Assembly: GCA_027887005.1 (NCBI GenBank)
Contig: JAPCJI010000012.1
Span: 1 to 33,660, forward strand
Direction: 5' to 3'
Length of the DNA stretch: 33,660 nucleotides
Source: Nitrososphaerota archaeon
Lineage (GTDB): Archaea > Thermoproteota > Nitrososphaeria > Nitrososphaerales > Gagatemarchaeaceae
In this document: positions 1 to 7,107 of the stretch, piece by piece
Layout of the letters: every line of letters starts with the position of its first letter
Position numbering within the stretch: position 1 is the first letter of the stretch
Notes under the pieces: model-generated
What the model was told of the DNA's origin: nothing
The model's database searches: none
Seen by the model: the letters and a program-made list of their open reading frames with translations, nothing else
Made by a program: the position numbers and the translations under genes

Positions 1-1073
1 AGCTTGGCATCCTTCCTGTTGGAGGCGAGAAAGGCTTCGACGTCCTTCCCCCTGTCCACGGTCGGACCCACTCGTTGTTCTAGTTCGGGGAGGACGAAGA
101 ACTCCGGTATGAGCAGGATTGCGCTGGACCTCGCATTGTCGGAGGCGGCCATCGACCTGGCGATTCGGAAGCCGCTGACTTCCAGATGCCTTACGATGTG
201 GCGCGTCGTCTTCCTTAGCTCTCCCCAGAGTGTGTCCTCGCTCAGCTCCTGGTGGGAGAAGGGGAGGGCAACCACTTCCTTGCGCATCGACGGATGGTCT
301 TTTCCTTGCATCTGGCGGAAGAAGGCCGTGGAGGGCCGACTTAGAAACTCTCTGGCCGCCAGGACCATCCTCCCCAGCTTCTCCGGCGAGATCGCTATTG
401 CCAGGTCCCTCCGCTCGTCCACCGGGTCAGGGAGGGTGAACAGCCGCTCCTTGCCGCTCGGCTTGAAGTTCGCGAAGAAGCTCAGCACTCCCTCCAGGTC
501 CTCATGTTTCAAGACCAGGACTTCGGCGACGTAGCCGCTGAAACCCTGGACCTGAATCTCTGCGCCGTAGACCCCAATCGCCTTCATGAACCTCTTGAGC
601 AGTCTGATCTGCGTCTTCTTATCCTGGGACAGGCCCTTTACCAATTGCACGTGGTAGGGTGACCTGTCCGCAGCGCTCTTCCACTCTCCCCTGTTCACAG
701 CGTAACAGGGAACGATGTTGACTCTGACGCTGTCGATGGTCGCCTCGGTGTACGGGTGCTGGGCGTACTTCTTCCCGCGGGGGAAACCCCTGGTCGCGAT
801 TGAGCCGACCGCGAGCCCCACTTCTTCGAAGCGCGACTCCGGCGTGGAGGGGTCGACCTTGACGAAGATGTCGAGGTCTACGTACTTCGGAAGCCAGGTC
901 CCCTTCGCGAAGGACCCCCCCAGGACCACTCCTCGAGTTTCAGAGTACCTTGCCGCCGCCTTCCTCGTCTTCCGCAGGAGTGAATCGGCCAGAGAGGTGA
1001 TCCTCCTTTGGACTGCTGGGGAAGGGTTGACCCCTGAGGCTGCGCCTTCGAGCACGCTGTGGAGGTCGGTCAA
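1..1073 (-). CDS. cca: Archaeal CCA-adding tRNA nucleotidyltransferase, 3' end cut by window edge
   Basis: Class I CCA-adding enzyme, which builds or repairs the CCA terminus of tRNA from CTP and ATP. The minus strand reads openly from a TTG at 1073-1071 to the left edge (about 357 codons; the family is usually 430-460, so the C-terminus is missing). About 50 residues in is GSFAKGTWLPKYVDLDIFV, the class I nucleotidyltransferase signature (GS, then DxD metal-binding aspartates). Further on, the stretch around VNIVPCYAVNRGEW is the usual archaeal palm/neck region. The TTG overlaps the thpR stop codon (TTGA), which suggests translational coupling; a GTG at 1055 is the alternative start. thpR-cca adjacency is common in archaea and fits a tRNA-processing operon. 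The only tRNA here whose 3' end is well defined (tRNA-Asp) encodes no CCA, so the enzyme is needed. Family assignment is firm; the start is less so. Confidence 0.9.
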   Translation of the reverse strand, partial: MTDLHSVLEGAASGVNPSPAVQRRITSLADSLLRKTRKAAARYSETRGVVLGGSFAKGTWLPKYVDLDIFVKVDPSTPESRFEEVGLAVGSIATRGFPRGKKYAQHPYTEATIDSVRVNIVPCYAVNRGEWKSAADRSPYHVQLVKGLSQDKKTQIRLLKRFMKAIGVYGAEIQVQGFSGYVAEVLVLKHEDLEGVLSFFANFKPSGKERLFTLPDPVDERRDLAIAISPEKLGRMVLAAREFLSRPSTAFFRQMQGKDHPSMRKEVVALPFSHQELSEDTLWGELRKTTRHIVRHLEVSGFRIARSMAASDNARSSAILLIPEFFVLPELEQRVGPTVDRGKDVEAFLASNRKDAK

Positions 1074-1627
1074 GTCAGTGGATACACCCCGACATCCGAG
1101 TAGGTCGGTCCCTGCGACGAGAGGACGCTCGACTTGAGCTTCAATTGCTTCAAAGCTAGAGATCCGAAGGAGCGGTCGGAGTTCGCGCTTAGGAGGGCCG
1201 ACAATTCCTTCGATTCGTTCCTTGACCTGAGCCGCGCGAGGGTCGCGTGAGCCCTGAATGGCCTCCCGTCGGTCTCGCCGATGGCTTCGAGGGCCGCGAT
1301 GGCCGATTGAGCGATTTGAACCACAAGGCCTTCCTGCGACCCGAGGACTCCGACCCAGACGACGTTGGGACGTTCGATGCTCGGGAACGCGCCGACCCCC
1401 CTGACCTCGACCCGGGCCGAGCTCAGGCGAAGGCCCTTGAGCCGGGCGTCTGCCTCCCTGGCTTGGCTCTCGGATATTTCGCCCAGGAACTTCACTGTGA
1501 AGTGCAGGTTCTCTCTTTCCACGAGCTTCAGGTCAGCCCCGGCCCGGGAAAGTTCCGCCTGGAAAGCGACGAGGGCGTCGAGGACCCTCGGCTCTTCGAT
1601 CTCGAGTGCTACGAAGGCTCGCAACAA
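1070..1627 (-). CDS. thpR: RNA 2',3'-cyclic phosphodiesterase / 2'-5' RNA ligase family (ThpR/LigT)
   Basis: 185-residue member of the 2H phosphoesterase superfamily, cytoplasmic, acting on 2',3'-cyclic phosphate RNA ends. The two catalytic HxTx motifs are visible: HFTV near residue 42 and HATL near residue 126. The N-terminus (LRAFVALEIEE) is the standard ThpR opening. The first codon is TTG at 1627, followed directly by another TTG at 1624 that would give the common RAFVA start, so the true start is one of these two. The gene overlaps the downstream cca start by four bases and diverges from the UPF0200 kinase; about 60 bases separate the divergent starts and must hold both promoters. Length matches the family (180-190). 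Confidence 0.92.
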   Translation of the reverse strand: MLRAFVALEIEEPRVLDALVAFQAELSRAGADLKLVERENLHFTVKFLGEISESQAREADARLKGLRLSSARVEVRGVGAFPSIERPNVVWVGVLGSQEGLVVQIAQSAIAALEAIGETDGRPFRAHATLARLRSRNESKELSALLSANSDRSFGSLALKQLKLKSSVLSSQGPTYSDVGVYPLT

Positions 1628-1688
1628 GTTTCAGCCGTCGGAACTTGATTTAAATCCACTCTCAGCCGGGCAGTCTACGAAGTCTATC

Positions 1689-2243
1689 TTGTACATCGTT
1701 CTCATCACTGGCATGCCCGGCGCAGGCAAGTCGACCGCCGCCCAGGCACTGGTGGCGAAGGGATGGAAGCGCGTGGTCATGGGGGACGTCATCAGGGAGG
1801 AGACCAGGCGGAGAGGGCTTGCCCCCGACTCCAAGAATACAGGAGAGGTGATGAAGGAATTGAGGAAGGAGCGCGGTGAAACTGCCGTCGCAGAGCTCTG
1901 TCTGGAGGCCGTCAGGAAGATGAAGGCTGACAGGGTGGTCGTCGACGGCATAAGGTCCATGTCAGAGGTGGTGACCTTCAGGAAATCTGCTGATGCGATT
2001 CTCGTAGTAGTCCACGCTTCCCCTAGGCGCCGGTTCTCCCTTCTCAAAGAGAGGGGAAGGAGCGACGACCCGCTTACCCAAGAAATGTTCCAGACAAGGG
2101 ACCAGAGGGAGCTGGGAGTGGGGTTGGGGAATGCGATCGCCTCCGCCGATGAGATGGTCTCGAACGAGCGCAGCACGCCGGAGAGGCTCGCCGTTGAGAT
2201 CGTCGCAGTAGTCGACCGCTGGGTAACGGAAGTTGCAGCCTGA
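1689..2243 (+). CDS. UPF0200-family P-loop kinase (nucleotide/dephospho-CoA kinase-like)
   Basis: 184-residue archaeal P-loop NTPase of the UPF0200 family, related to adenylate and dephospho-CoA kinases. The Walker A GMPGAGKST lies at about residues 9-17, followed by VVMGDVIREE, the acceptor-binding stretch typical of the family, and RVVVDGIRS as the Walker B-like strand with a conserved GIR; the lid region is rich in arginine (RRRFSLLKERGRSDD). The true substrate is not established from sequence. The open frame continues upstream to 1365, but that part lies antisense to thpR and carries no family similarity, so I start at TTG 1689, which puts the P-loop at the normal distance from the N-terminus. 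The end overlaps the UPF0201 gene by 11 bases. Confidence 0.85.
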   Translation: MYIVLITGMPGAGKSTAAQALVAKGWKRVVMGDVIREETRRRGLAPDSKNTGEVMKELRKERGETAVAELCLEAVRKMKADRVVVDGIRSMSEVVTFRKSADAILVVVHASPRRRFSLLKERGRSDDPLTQEMFQTRDQRELGVGLGNAIASADEMVSNERSTPERLAVEIVAVVDRWVTEVAA

Positions 2244-2637
2244 CCCGAGGGCTCGGGTCAGGGTCGAAGCTACGGTCGCCCCATCGGAAGACCCGGACAA
2301 GCTGTTGAGCGCTGTGAAGAGCGTCGTAGGGGGTGACCTGCGCGAGGAGATCGGAAGGAACGGGGTGAAGGTCTTTTCGGCAGGGCCGGGTACACTGCTC
2401 CGGCTGCACGACCAGTTCCGAGACAGGCACGTCCGGGGAGCGGCGAGGAGGTTGCTTCTGGCGGGAGCCAAGGGGAATTCCACGACCGTGATGGTGAACA
2501 GGCAGGCTGCGACCGTGGGGGTCGTCGTGCTTTGCAGCGCACCCGAAGAGTCGCCTCTGGGCCCGATCTATGTCACGGTCGATTGCAGGGGAATCGAGGC
2601 TGTGATTGACTGGCTCACGGCCTATGAAGAAGGATAG
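2233..2637 (+). CDS. UPF0201-family protein
   Basis: 134-residue archaeal conserved protein, UPF0201 family, function unproven; it is often discussed as RNA-associated because of its neighbours. Family hallmarks are seen: an N-terminal strand VRVEATVAPSEDPDK, the GNSTTVMVNRQAA stretch and the C-terminal ESPLGPIYVTV. UPF0200 and UPF0201 genes are commonly adjacent or fused in archaea, which supports both calls. The start is a TTG at 2233 inside the upstream gene; no ATG or GTG lies closer to the conserved part. The 3' end overlaps the convergent RNase Z gene by 16 bases. Confidence 0.8.
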   Translation: MQPDPRARVRVEATVAPSEDPDKLLSAVKSVVGGDLREEIGRNGVKVFSAGPGTLLRLHDQFRDRHVRGAARRLLLAGAKGNSTTVMVNRQAATVGVVVLCSAPEESPLGPIYVTVDCRGIEAVIDWLTAYEEG

Positions 2638-3542
2638 TCAACCTCGACGCGCATGCCGTCGGCGGCCGCGAAGGTGTTCGGAAACACGCCCCGTGCCTCC
2701 TTCACGAGGCCGGCAACGTTGCGATAGCGGGCACTGAAATGGGTGAGTCCGAGTTTCCGCACCCGGGCAGACTTCGCAAGTTCGGCAGCCTCCAGGCAGG
2801 TGCTGTGCTTCCTCTCAACAGCCTTTTCCTTGTCCTTTCCCTGGAAGGTCGAGTCGAAGATCAGCAGGTCGCATCCGGAGAAGAAGCGGGCGAGGCGTGC
2901 CGAGGGCCGCGTGTCCCCTGAGTAGCCAACCTTCCTTCCAGGGCGTGGAAGCCCGGTCACTTCTGAAGGGTCCACGATTTTCCCGCCGACCTTGACACTC
3001 CTCCCCCTCTGGAGCCTCGACCAAAGCTTTCCCTCGGGTATGCCAAGCTCCTTCGCTTTCTCCGGATAGAAGATGCCGGGCCTGCTCAGCTCTTCTACGA
3101 CGTAGGAGTAGGCCTCAATCGAATGGGTTGCTTTGGTGGCCTTCACCCTGAATTCCTTGGTTCGCAGCACCACCCCCTTCTTCGTGGGTATGAAATTGAT
3201 GGGGAAGGTGAGGCCGATATGAAGGAGCTCGCTGGTCACCTTGAGCCATCTGAGCAGGGGAGGGGGGCCGACTATTGTGAGCGGCTTGGTCCGCTGGGCC
3301 AGACCCATGGTCTGAAGTAGGCCCAGGAGGCCTGTGACGTGGTCGCCGTGGAGGTGCGTGATCAGGATGGTGGTCTGCTTGTTGAGCCCGATTCCCCGGC
3401 TTAGGACCTGGCGTTGCACGCCTTCTCCGCAGTCCATCAGTATAACGTCTCCTTCGCGCTGTATTGCGATGGCCGGGAGGCCTCTTCCCTTCGTAGGGGC
3501 TGCCGAGCTCGTGCCGAGAAAGGTGACGGTGAGCTTCGCCAA
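2622..3542 (-). CDS. rnz: Ribonuclease Z (tRNA 3' endonuclease)
   Basis: 306-residue metallo-beta-lactamase nuclease that cleaves tRNA precursors after the discriminator base. The zinc motif THLHGDH is at residues 62-68 (His63, His65, Asp67, His68). Later ligands follow: THSIEAY near residue 140, GYSGDTRPS near residue 210 (bridging Asp) and LTHFSARY near residue 271, the last being the HxxxRY-like motif specific to RNase Z. The length fits the short (homodimeric) ZS form. It lies 2 bases downstream of the Trm-G10 gene in the same direction and after prs, so the three minus-strand genes 5381-2622 probably form one operon. It supplies the substrate end for the CCA-adding enzyme encoded nearby. 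Confidence 0.95.
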   Translation of the reverse strand: MAKLTVTFLGTSSAAPTKGRGLPAIAIQREGDVILMDCGEGVQRQVLSRGIGLNKQTTILITHLHGDHVTGLLGLLQTMGLAQRTKPLTIVGPPPLLRWLKVTSELLHIGLTFPINFIPTKKGVVLRTKEFRVKATKATHSIEAYSYVVEELSRPGIFYPEKAKELGIPEGKLWSRLQRGRSVKVGGKIVDPSEVTGLPRPGRKVGYSGDTRPSARLARFFSGCDLLIFDSTFQGKDKEKAVERKHSTCLEAAELAKSARVRKLGLTHFSARYRNVAGLVKEARGVFPNTFAAADGMRVEVDYPSS

Positions 3543-3544
3543 GT

Positions 3545-4501
3545 CTAGGTCCTCCTCATGATGGTGATTGTCCTAGTCAAGAGCCTGTGGACATAAAGTT
3601 GCAGCTCCTCTTCGACTTCCATCTCAGCGGTCCCTTCTACGGCGACGCGGCTGGAGTGCATGAGGACCATCCTGGAGCCTCCCCGCAGCATCGGCGCGAC
3701 CGACCTCAGGGTCCTGTCGACTATCTCGCGGGGGCCCGAACCCCTGGTGCTGGAGGCCCTGCCATAGGGAACGTCGGTGGCGACTGCGTCTGCCCTGAGC
3801 AGAGGATGCTGGTAGGCGTCCGCCCGAAGGACCCCCATCCATCGCTGGCCGAAGTGCTTCATGTTGGCAAGGGAACCTGCGACCATGCGTGCGACCTGGT
3901 CTGATGCGACCACCCGGGCGCCGATCTCTGCCGCCTCGATGGGGATGCTCCCCGTCCCCGTGAACGGGTCGAGAAAGACTTGGCCTTCCCTGCATCGGCT
4001 CAGGTTTACGAGGGCCCGTGAGAGCTTTGGGAATATCGCGGAAGGGTGGAAGTATGCTCGCTTCCGGGGCCTTCGATGGGACCAAGTCTGGCGCATGGAG
4101 GCCGGCGCCGTGAGCACGAGGTAGTTCTTCCTCCCCCTCACCAGTGTGATTTCGTAGTCGGGGTTCTTCAGGTCAACCTTGACCTCTAACCTGCCCATTG
4201 ACGATTCGGGGTCTGGAGGGCTCAGCCCGGGGCTCAGATCGAAGTTCCTGAACCTCACCCGTTTCCCCCTGACGACCTCGGTGGCGTCGAACGGGTCGTC
4301 CAGCAGCACCCCGACTCGGCGGGAGAAGGCCACCCGTGATGAAACCCGGAAAGGGTCTGCCTCGGTCTCCACAAGGACGATGCGCTTCTCCGGGGTTTCG
4401 AACCTCGAACCCGGGTCGTAGGCAAGGAAGAGCGCCTTCGCTTCGGCTTCAGGGATGGAGGTCGTCTCCCCCGATAGGAGTGCCAGAGCCCTACTCTTCA
4501 A
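3545..4501 (-). CDS. tRNA (guanine10-N2)-methyltransferase, Trm-G10/Trm11 type
   Basis: About 318 residues: an N-terminal THUMP-like part (LALLSGETTSIPEAEAKAL), then a Rossmann methyltransferase. SAM motif I is FLDPFTGTGSIPIEAA at about residue 180 and motif IV is TDVPYG at about residue 250. Family members methylate N2 of G10 in tRNA. The motif IV core is DVPY rather than the usual DPPY/NPPY; Val here is unusual but the flanks (TD...GR) match archaeal Trm-G10. The frame opens at ATG 4537, 47 bases inside prs, but homology begins at TTG 4501, which overlaps the prs stop by 11 bases, so I prefer TTG. It sits in an operon between prs and rnz. Confidence 0.85.
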   Translation of the reverse strand: MKSRALALLSGETTSIPEAEAKALFLAYDPGSRFETPEKRIVLVETEADPFRVSSRVAFSRRVGVLLDDPFDATEVVRGKRVRFRNFDLSPGLSPPDPESSMGRLEVKVDLKNPDYEITLVRGRKNYLVLTAPASMRQTWSHRRPRKRAYFHPSAIFPKLSRALVNLSRCREGQVFLDPFTGTGSIPIEAAEIGARVVASDQVARMVAGSLANMKHFGQRWMGVLRADAYQHPLLRADAVATDVPYGRASSTRGSGPREIVDRTLRSVAPMLRGGSRMVLMHSSRVAVEGTAEMEVEEELQLYVHRLLTRTITIMRRT

Positions 4502-5381
4502 GGGTCTTGAGGTGGGAGGAGATGGCGTCGGAGACATCGACCGCGCTGAACATTCCAGGAACGGTGTTCGTCCCGACTATGGTCTTCACCCCGGCCTTCT
4601 CGAGCTTCTGGATGGCGTCTCCCACGAAGAGCCCGTGGGTGCAAACGGCTGCCACCTTCTTCGCACCTTGTTTGAGAACGGTTTCAGCTGCCGCGCAGAC
4701 GGTCCCACCGGTGCTGATGATGTCGTCGACGATTATCACCTCCTTCCCCTTCACTTCGAGCTTCGCGTCTTTCACTGTGACTTCTCCGCTGACCCTGTCC
4801 CGGGTCTTGGAAAGCTGGATGAACTTGGCACCGTAGAGCTGGGCGAAGGCCTCGGTTCTCTTGGACCCGCCGAAGTCCGGCGAGATCACGACAGGGTCGC
4901 GGTAGTCCAAATGGTCCCTCGCGTACCCGACGAGGCTGGGGACCGCAGACACGCTGTAGGTCGGAAACGAGAACAGGGAGAGGCCTTCAGCAGAATGCAT
5001 GTCGACGGTCACAAGCCTTCGAACCCCAGCCGCCCGCATCAGGTGGGCGACGACCCCGAGGGTAACGCCTTCGCCGGGAAGGAACTCCTTGTCCTGTCTT
5101 GCGTAGGCGAGGTAGGGGACCACGGCCGTCACCTTTGCCCCGTCCTGACTGAGCTGGTGCGCGGCGAGGAGAAGCTGGAAAAGATGCTGGTCCACGGGTG
5201 GGTAGGTCGACTGCACGAGGACCACGCTCTTTCCGGAGACCTTCTCATCCACTGTGAACTTCGATTCGCCGTCAGGGAAGACCTTGAACTGCGCGTTAAG
5301 CAGGCCGACCCCGAGCTTGTTGGCCACGGCTATCCCGAGGTCGACTGAAGCGGGCCCTGCGACTACGAATTTCTCGACCAA
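4491..5381 (-). CDS. prs: Ribose-phosphate pyrophosphokinase (PRPP synthetase)
   Basis: 296-residue enzyme that makes PRPP from ribose 5-phosphate and ATP, feeding purine, pyrimidine, histidine and NAD synthesis. Seen: the ribose-phosphate stretch FPDGESKFTV near residue 36, VVPYLAYARQDKEF (the flexible-loop lysine/arginine region) near residue 88, TVDMHSAEG near residue 125, SPDFGGSKR near residue 167 and the PRPP-binding VIIVDDIISTGGT near residue 216. Length is typical of archaeal PRPP synthetases (280-295). The start is TTG 5381. A TATA-like element 31-38 bases upstream (5412-5419) suggests a short or no leader. Downstream it overlaps the Trm-G10 start. Confidence 0.95.
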   Translation of the reverse strand: MVEKFVVAGPASVDLGIAVANKLGVGLLNAQFKVFPDGESKFTVDEKVSGKSVVLVQSTYPPVDQHLFQLLLAAHQLSQDGAKVTAVVPYLAYARQDKEFLPGEGVTLGVVAHLMRAAGVRRLVTVDMHSAEGLSLFSFPTYSVSAVPSLVGYARDHLDYRDPVVISPDFGGSKRTEAFAQLYGAKFIQLSKTRDRVSGEVTVKDAKLEVKGKEVIIVDDIISTGGTVCAAAETVLKQGAKKVAAVCTHGLFVGDAIQKLEKAGVKTIVGTNTVPGMFSAVDVSDAISSHLKTLEE

Positions 5382-5411
5382 TTCTGGGTCGTTTCCGCTC
5401 CGCTCTCATTG

Positions 5412-5419
5412 ATATTTAA
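5412..5419 (-). promoter_or_regulatory. TATA box of prs operon
   Basis: Minus-strand TTAAATAT lies 31-38 bases upstream of the TTG start of prs, in the 90-base gap between divergent genes. Spacing fits an archaeal TATA box with a very short leader. Seen as a motif only. Confidence 0.55.
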
Positions 5420-5471
5420 CAGATTACAGCCGAACTCCCTGTTTTGCAGACTTCATAGGAAAAGTTAAGGC

Positions 5472-5720
5472 ATGGCCGCGGCAGGAGGATTCGGAAACTG
5501 GTTGGACCAAGTCTGCCCCGAATGCGGAGTTGGAATCATGATGTACGATACGCCCACCAAGCGGTTTGGATGCAAGAACTGTGGAGCATTTCTCACCAGA
5601 GACCAGCTCTCGGACGCTAGGTTCAAGCAAAAGGCCCCAGTGGAGGACGAGAGGCGAAAGCGGGCCAGGCAACAGTCAGACTACCTTGAATGGTGGCTGA
5701 GCGGGAACAAGGAAAAGTAG
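5472..5720 (+). CDS. Small zinc-ribbon protein
   Basis: 82-residue basic protein with two CxxC knuckles, CPECG at residues 15-19 and CKNCG at about 35-39, separated by 16 residues: a classic zinc ribbon. The C-terminal half (KAPVEDERRKRARQQSDYLEWW) is charged and probably helical. I do not recognise a named family; zinc ribbons of this size in archaea are often nucleic-acid-binding or transcription-associated, but nothing here decides that. The ATG start is clear and no alternative upstream start is needed. It is divergent from prs and ends 10 bases before the convergent Nudix gene. Codon use matches its neighbours, so it is likely native. Confidence 0.8.
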   Translation: MAAAGGFGNWLDQVCPECGVGIMMYDTPTKRFGCKNCGAFLTRDQLSDARFKQKAPVEDERRKRARQQSDYLEWWLSGNKEK

Positions 5721-5730
5721 AGCGGGTCAG

Positions 5731-6210
5731 CTAGGAGGAGCGCATCCCCTTTGGGCGCCTAGCGGAGCCCTTTGCGGGCGTGTGGCGACCGAAGTAGGTT
5801 TGGAGCACCTCGCGGGTTCCTTTGCTCATCTTGAGATTCTTCAAATCGGCAGATGCGTACCACCCGTAGGCGGACGACTCACCGTTCAATCGGACTCGGC
5901 CCTTGACCGGGTTCGCTACGTAATCGATCAACACGTAGTGGTACCTGGGCCTGGAAGTGGCGTCGAGGTGGATGTCCGTCCCGACGTCGAAGAGGCCTTC
6001 GAGCCTTACGGTGAGTCCGGTTTCTTCCTCGACCTCCCTGAGGACGGCAGCCTGTACGCTCTCCCCCACCTCCACCAGGCCCCCCGGAAGGGCCCACAGC
6101 CCCTTGTTCGGCTGGAACTTGCGCTTGACGAGCAGGACGCGGTCTTTCCGCCTGACGATCGCCCCCGCGCCGACCAGGGGGTGAGATGGGTACTGCCGGC
6201 TTTGCTTCAT
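5731..6210 (-). CDS. Nudix hydrolase (ADP-ribose pyrophosphatase/MutT-like)
   Basis: 159-residue Nudix hydrolase that would hydrolyse a nucleoside diphosphate linked to another group. The Nudix box (G-x5-E-x7-REVEEETG) is complete at residues 44-66 with the metal-binding Glu pair intact. The substrate is not fixed: the compact fold, YHYVLIDYVA and the tail suggest ADP-ribose or a modified NTP. The frame is open far upstream (to 6807), but that part is antisense to the CinA-like gene; the ATG at 6210 gives the normal KQSRQYPSHPLVGAGAIV beginning and has a TATA-like element 24-30 bases before it. The lysine/arginine-rich tail is possibly disordered. Confidence 0.9.
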   Translation of the reverse strand: MKQSRQYPSHPLVGAGAIVRRKDRVLLVKRKFQPNKGLWALPGGLVEVGESVQAAVLREVEEETGLTVRLEGLFDVGTDIHLDATSRPRYHYVLIDYVANPVKGRVRLNGESSAYGWYASADLKNLKMSKGTREVLQTYFGRHTPAKGSARRPKGMRSS

Positions 6211-6233
6211 GATGGCGGAGAGGGCCAATACTC

Positions 6234-6242
6234 GTTTTAAGG
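6234..6242. promoter_or_regulatory. Shared divergent TATA-like element
   Basis: GTTTTAAGG lies midway between the divergent Nudix (start 6210) and CinA-like (start 6265) genes, about 25-30 bases from each start. Its near-symmetrical core TTTTAA/TTAAAA could serve both directions, with both genes near-leaderless. Confidence 0.45.
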
Positions 6243-6264
6243 CTGAGGCTCGGAGCGGCCCGCG

Positions 6265-7107
6265 ATGGTCAGGGCGGAGATGCTGAACGTAGGGAGAGAA
6301 CTCCTGATCGGGAGAACCCTGAACACCAACGCCCTCTGGGCTGGTAAGCGGCTTGCCGCCATGGGCACGATGCTGAGCCAGATAACGACCGTGGACGATG
6401 ATGTGGGGGAGATAGCCGCCTCGGTCAAAGCCTGCCTTGCGCGCGCCCCAGATTTCCTGATAATAGTGGGAGGACTGGGGCCCACGCCGGACGACATGAC
6501 CTTGAAGGGGGTGGCTACTGGGTTGGGGAGGAAGCTGACGCTGAACCGAGGGGCGCTGGCCATGATAAGGGAGCGCTATGTGGAGCGCGGACTCGGCGAC
6601 GTAGAAATCACGCCAGCGAGGAGGAAGATGGCAGTATTCCCGGAAGGGGCGCGGCCGGTGAGAAACCGTGCTGGGACTGCGCCTGGGGTGCGTCTGGAGG
6701 TGGGGAGGACCGTGGTCTTCTCGCTCCCAGGGGTCCCGGCGGAGATGAGGACCATCTTCAGGAGGTCCGTGGAACCTGAGGTCAGGGCGAAGCTCGGAAG
6801 GCTCCACAGGGGATACGTTTCACTCAGGCTGGAGGGAATCATGGAGTCTGCGTTGGCGCCAATGATCGCTGCCGAACTGAGGAAGCATCCTGGCGCCTAC
6901 ATCAAATCCCATCCGAAAGGCATAGAGAATGGCCTTTCGAAGATCATCCTTGACATTGCAGTGGTGGGCCCAATCGAGGAGGAGGCCGACGAGGCAGCGG
7001 GGAGGATAGCCGCGGCCATGCGCAGTGAAATCGAAGTGGCCGGGGCCAAGGTATCAGCTGCACGGGGTCCAGTTCCCGGAGCAGGAGATGACCTGAGACG
7101 GACATAA
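6265..7107 (+). CDS. CinA/MoaB-like molybdopterin-binding-domain protein
   Basis: 280-residue protein of the CinA N-terminal (MoCF) family. It opens with a MoaB/MogA-like domain: EMLNVGRELLIGRTLNTNA near residue 5, then IIVGGLGPTPDDMT near residue 66, the conserved GG(L/T)GPTxDD motif. A later SLPGVPAEMRTIF near residue 153 is also characteristic. Bacterial CinA proteins carry an added NMN deamidase domain; it is absent here, as in archaeal versions of 250-280 residues, so the activity remains open. The C-terminal about 15 residues, before the stop at 7105-7107, run into the start region of the GPN GTPase, where the reading frame is suspicious (see findings); the last residues may therefore be wrong. 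Confidence 0.85.
   Translation: MVRAEMLNVGRELLIGRTLNTNALWAGKRLAAMGTMLSQITTVDDDVGEIAASVKACLARAPDFLIIVGGLGPTPDDMTLKGVATGLGRKLTLNRGALAMIRERYVERGLGDVEITPARRKMAVFPEGARPVRNRAGTAPGVRLEVGRTVVFSLPGVPAEMRTIFRRSVEPEVRAKLGRLHRGYVSLRLEGIMESALAPMIAAELRKHPGAYIKSHPKGIENGLSKIILDIAVVGPIEEEADEAAGRIAAAMRSEIEVAGAKVSAARGPVPGAGDDLRRT

Noticed and set aside
4-534. Plus-strand open frame at the left edge
   Set aside because: Shadow of cca, whose minus-strand frame carries clear nucleotidyltransferase motifs.
1365-1688. Upstream extension of the UPF0200 kinase frame
   Set aside because: Antisense to thpR, low-complexity composition, and family members begin just before the P-loop.
6211-6807. Long upstream extension of the Nudix reading frame
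   Set aside because: It is antisense to the CinA-like gene and has no domain character; ATG 6210 gives the family-typical protein.
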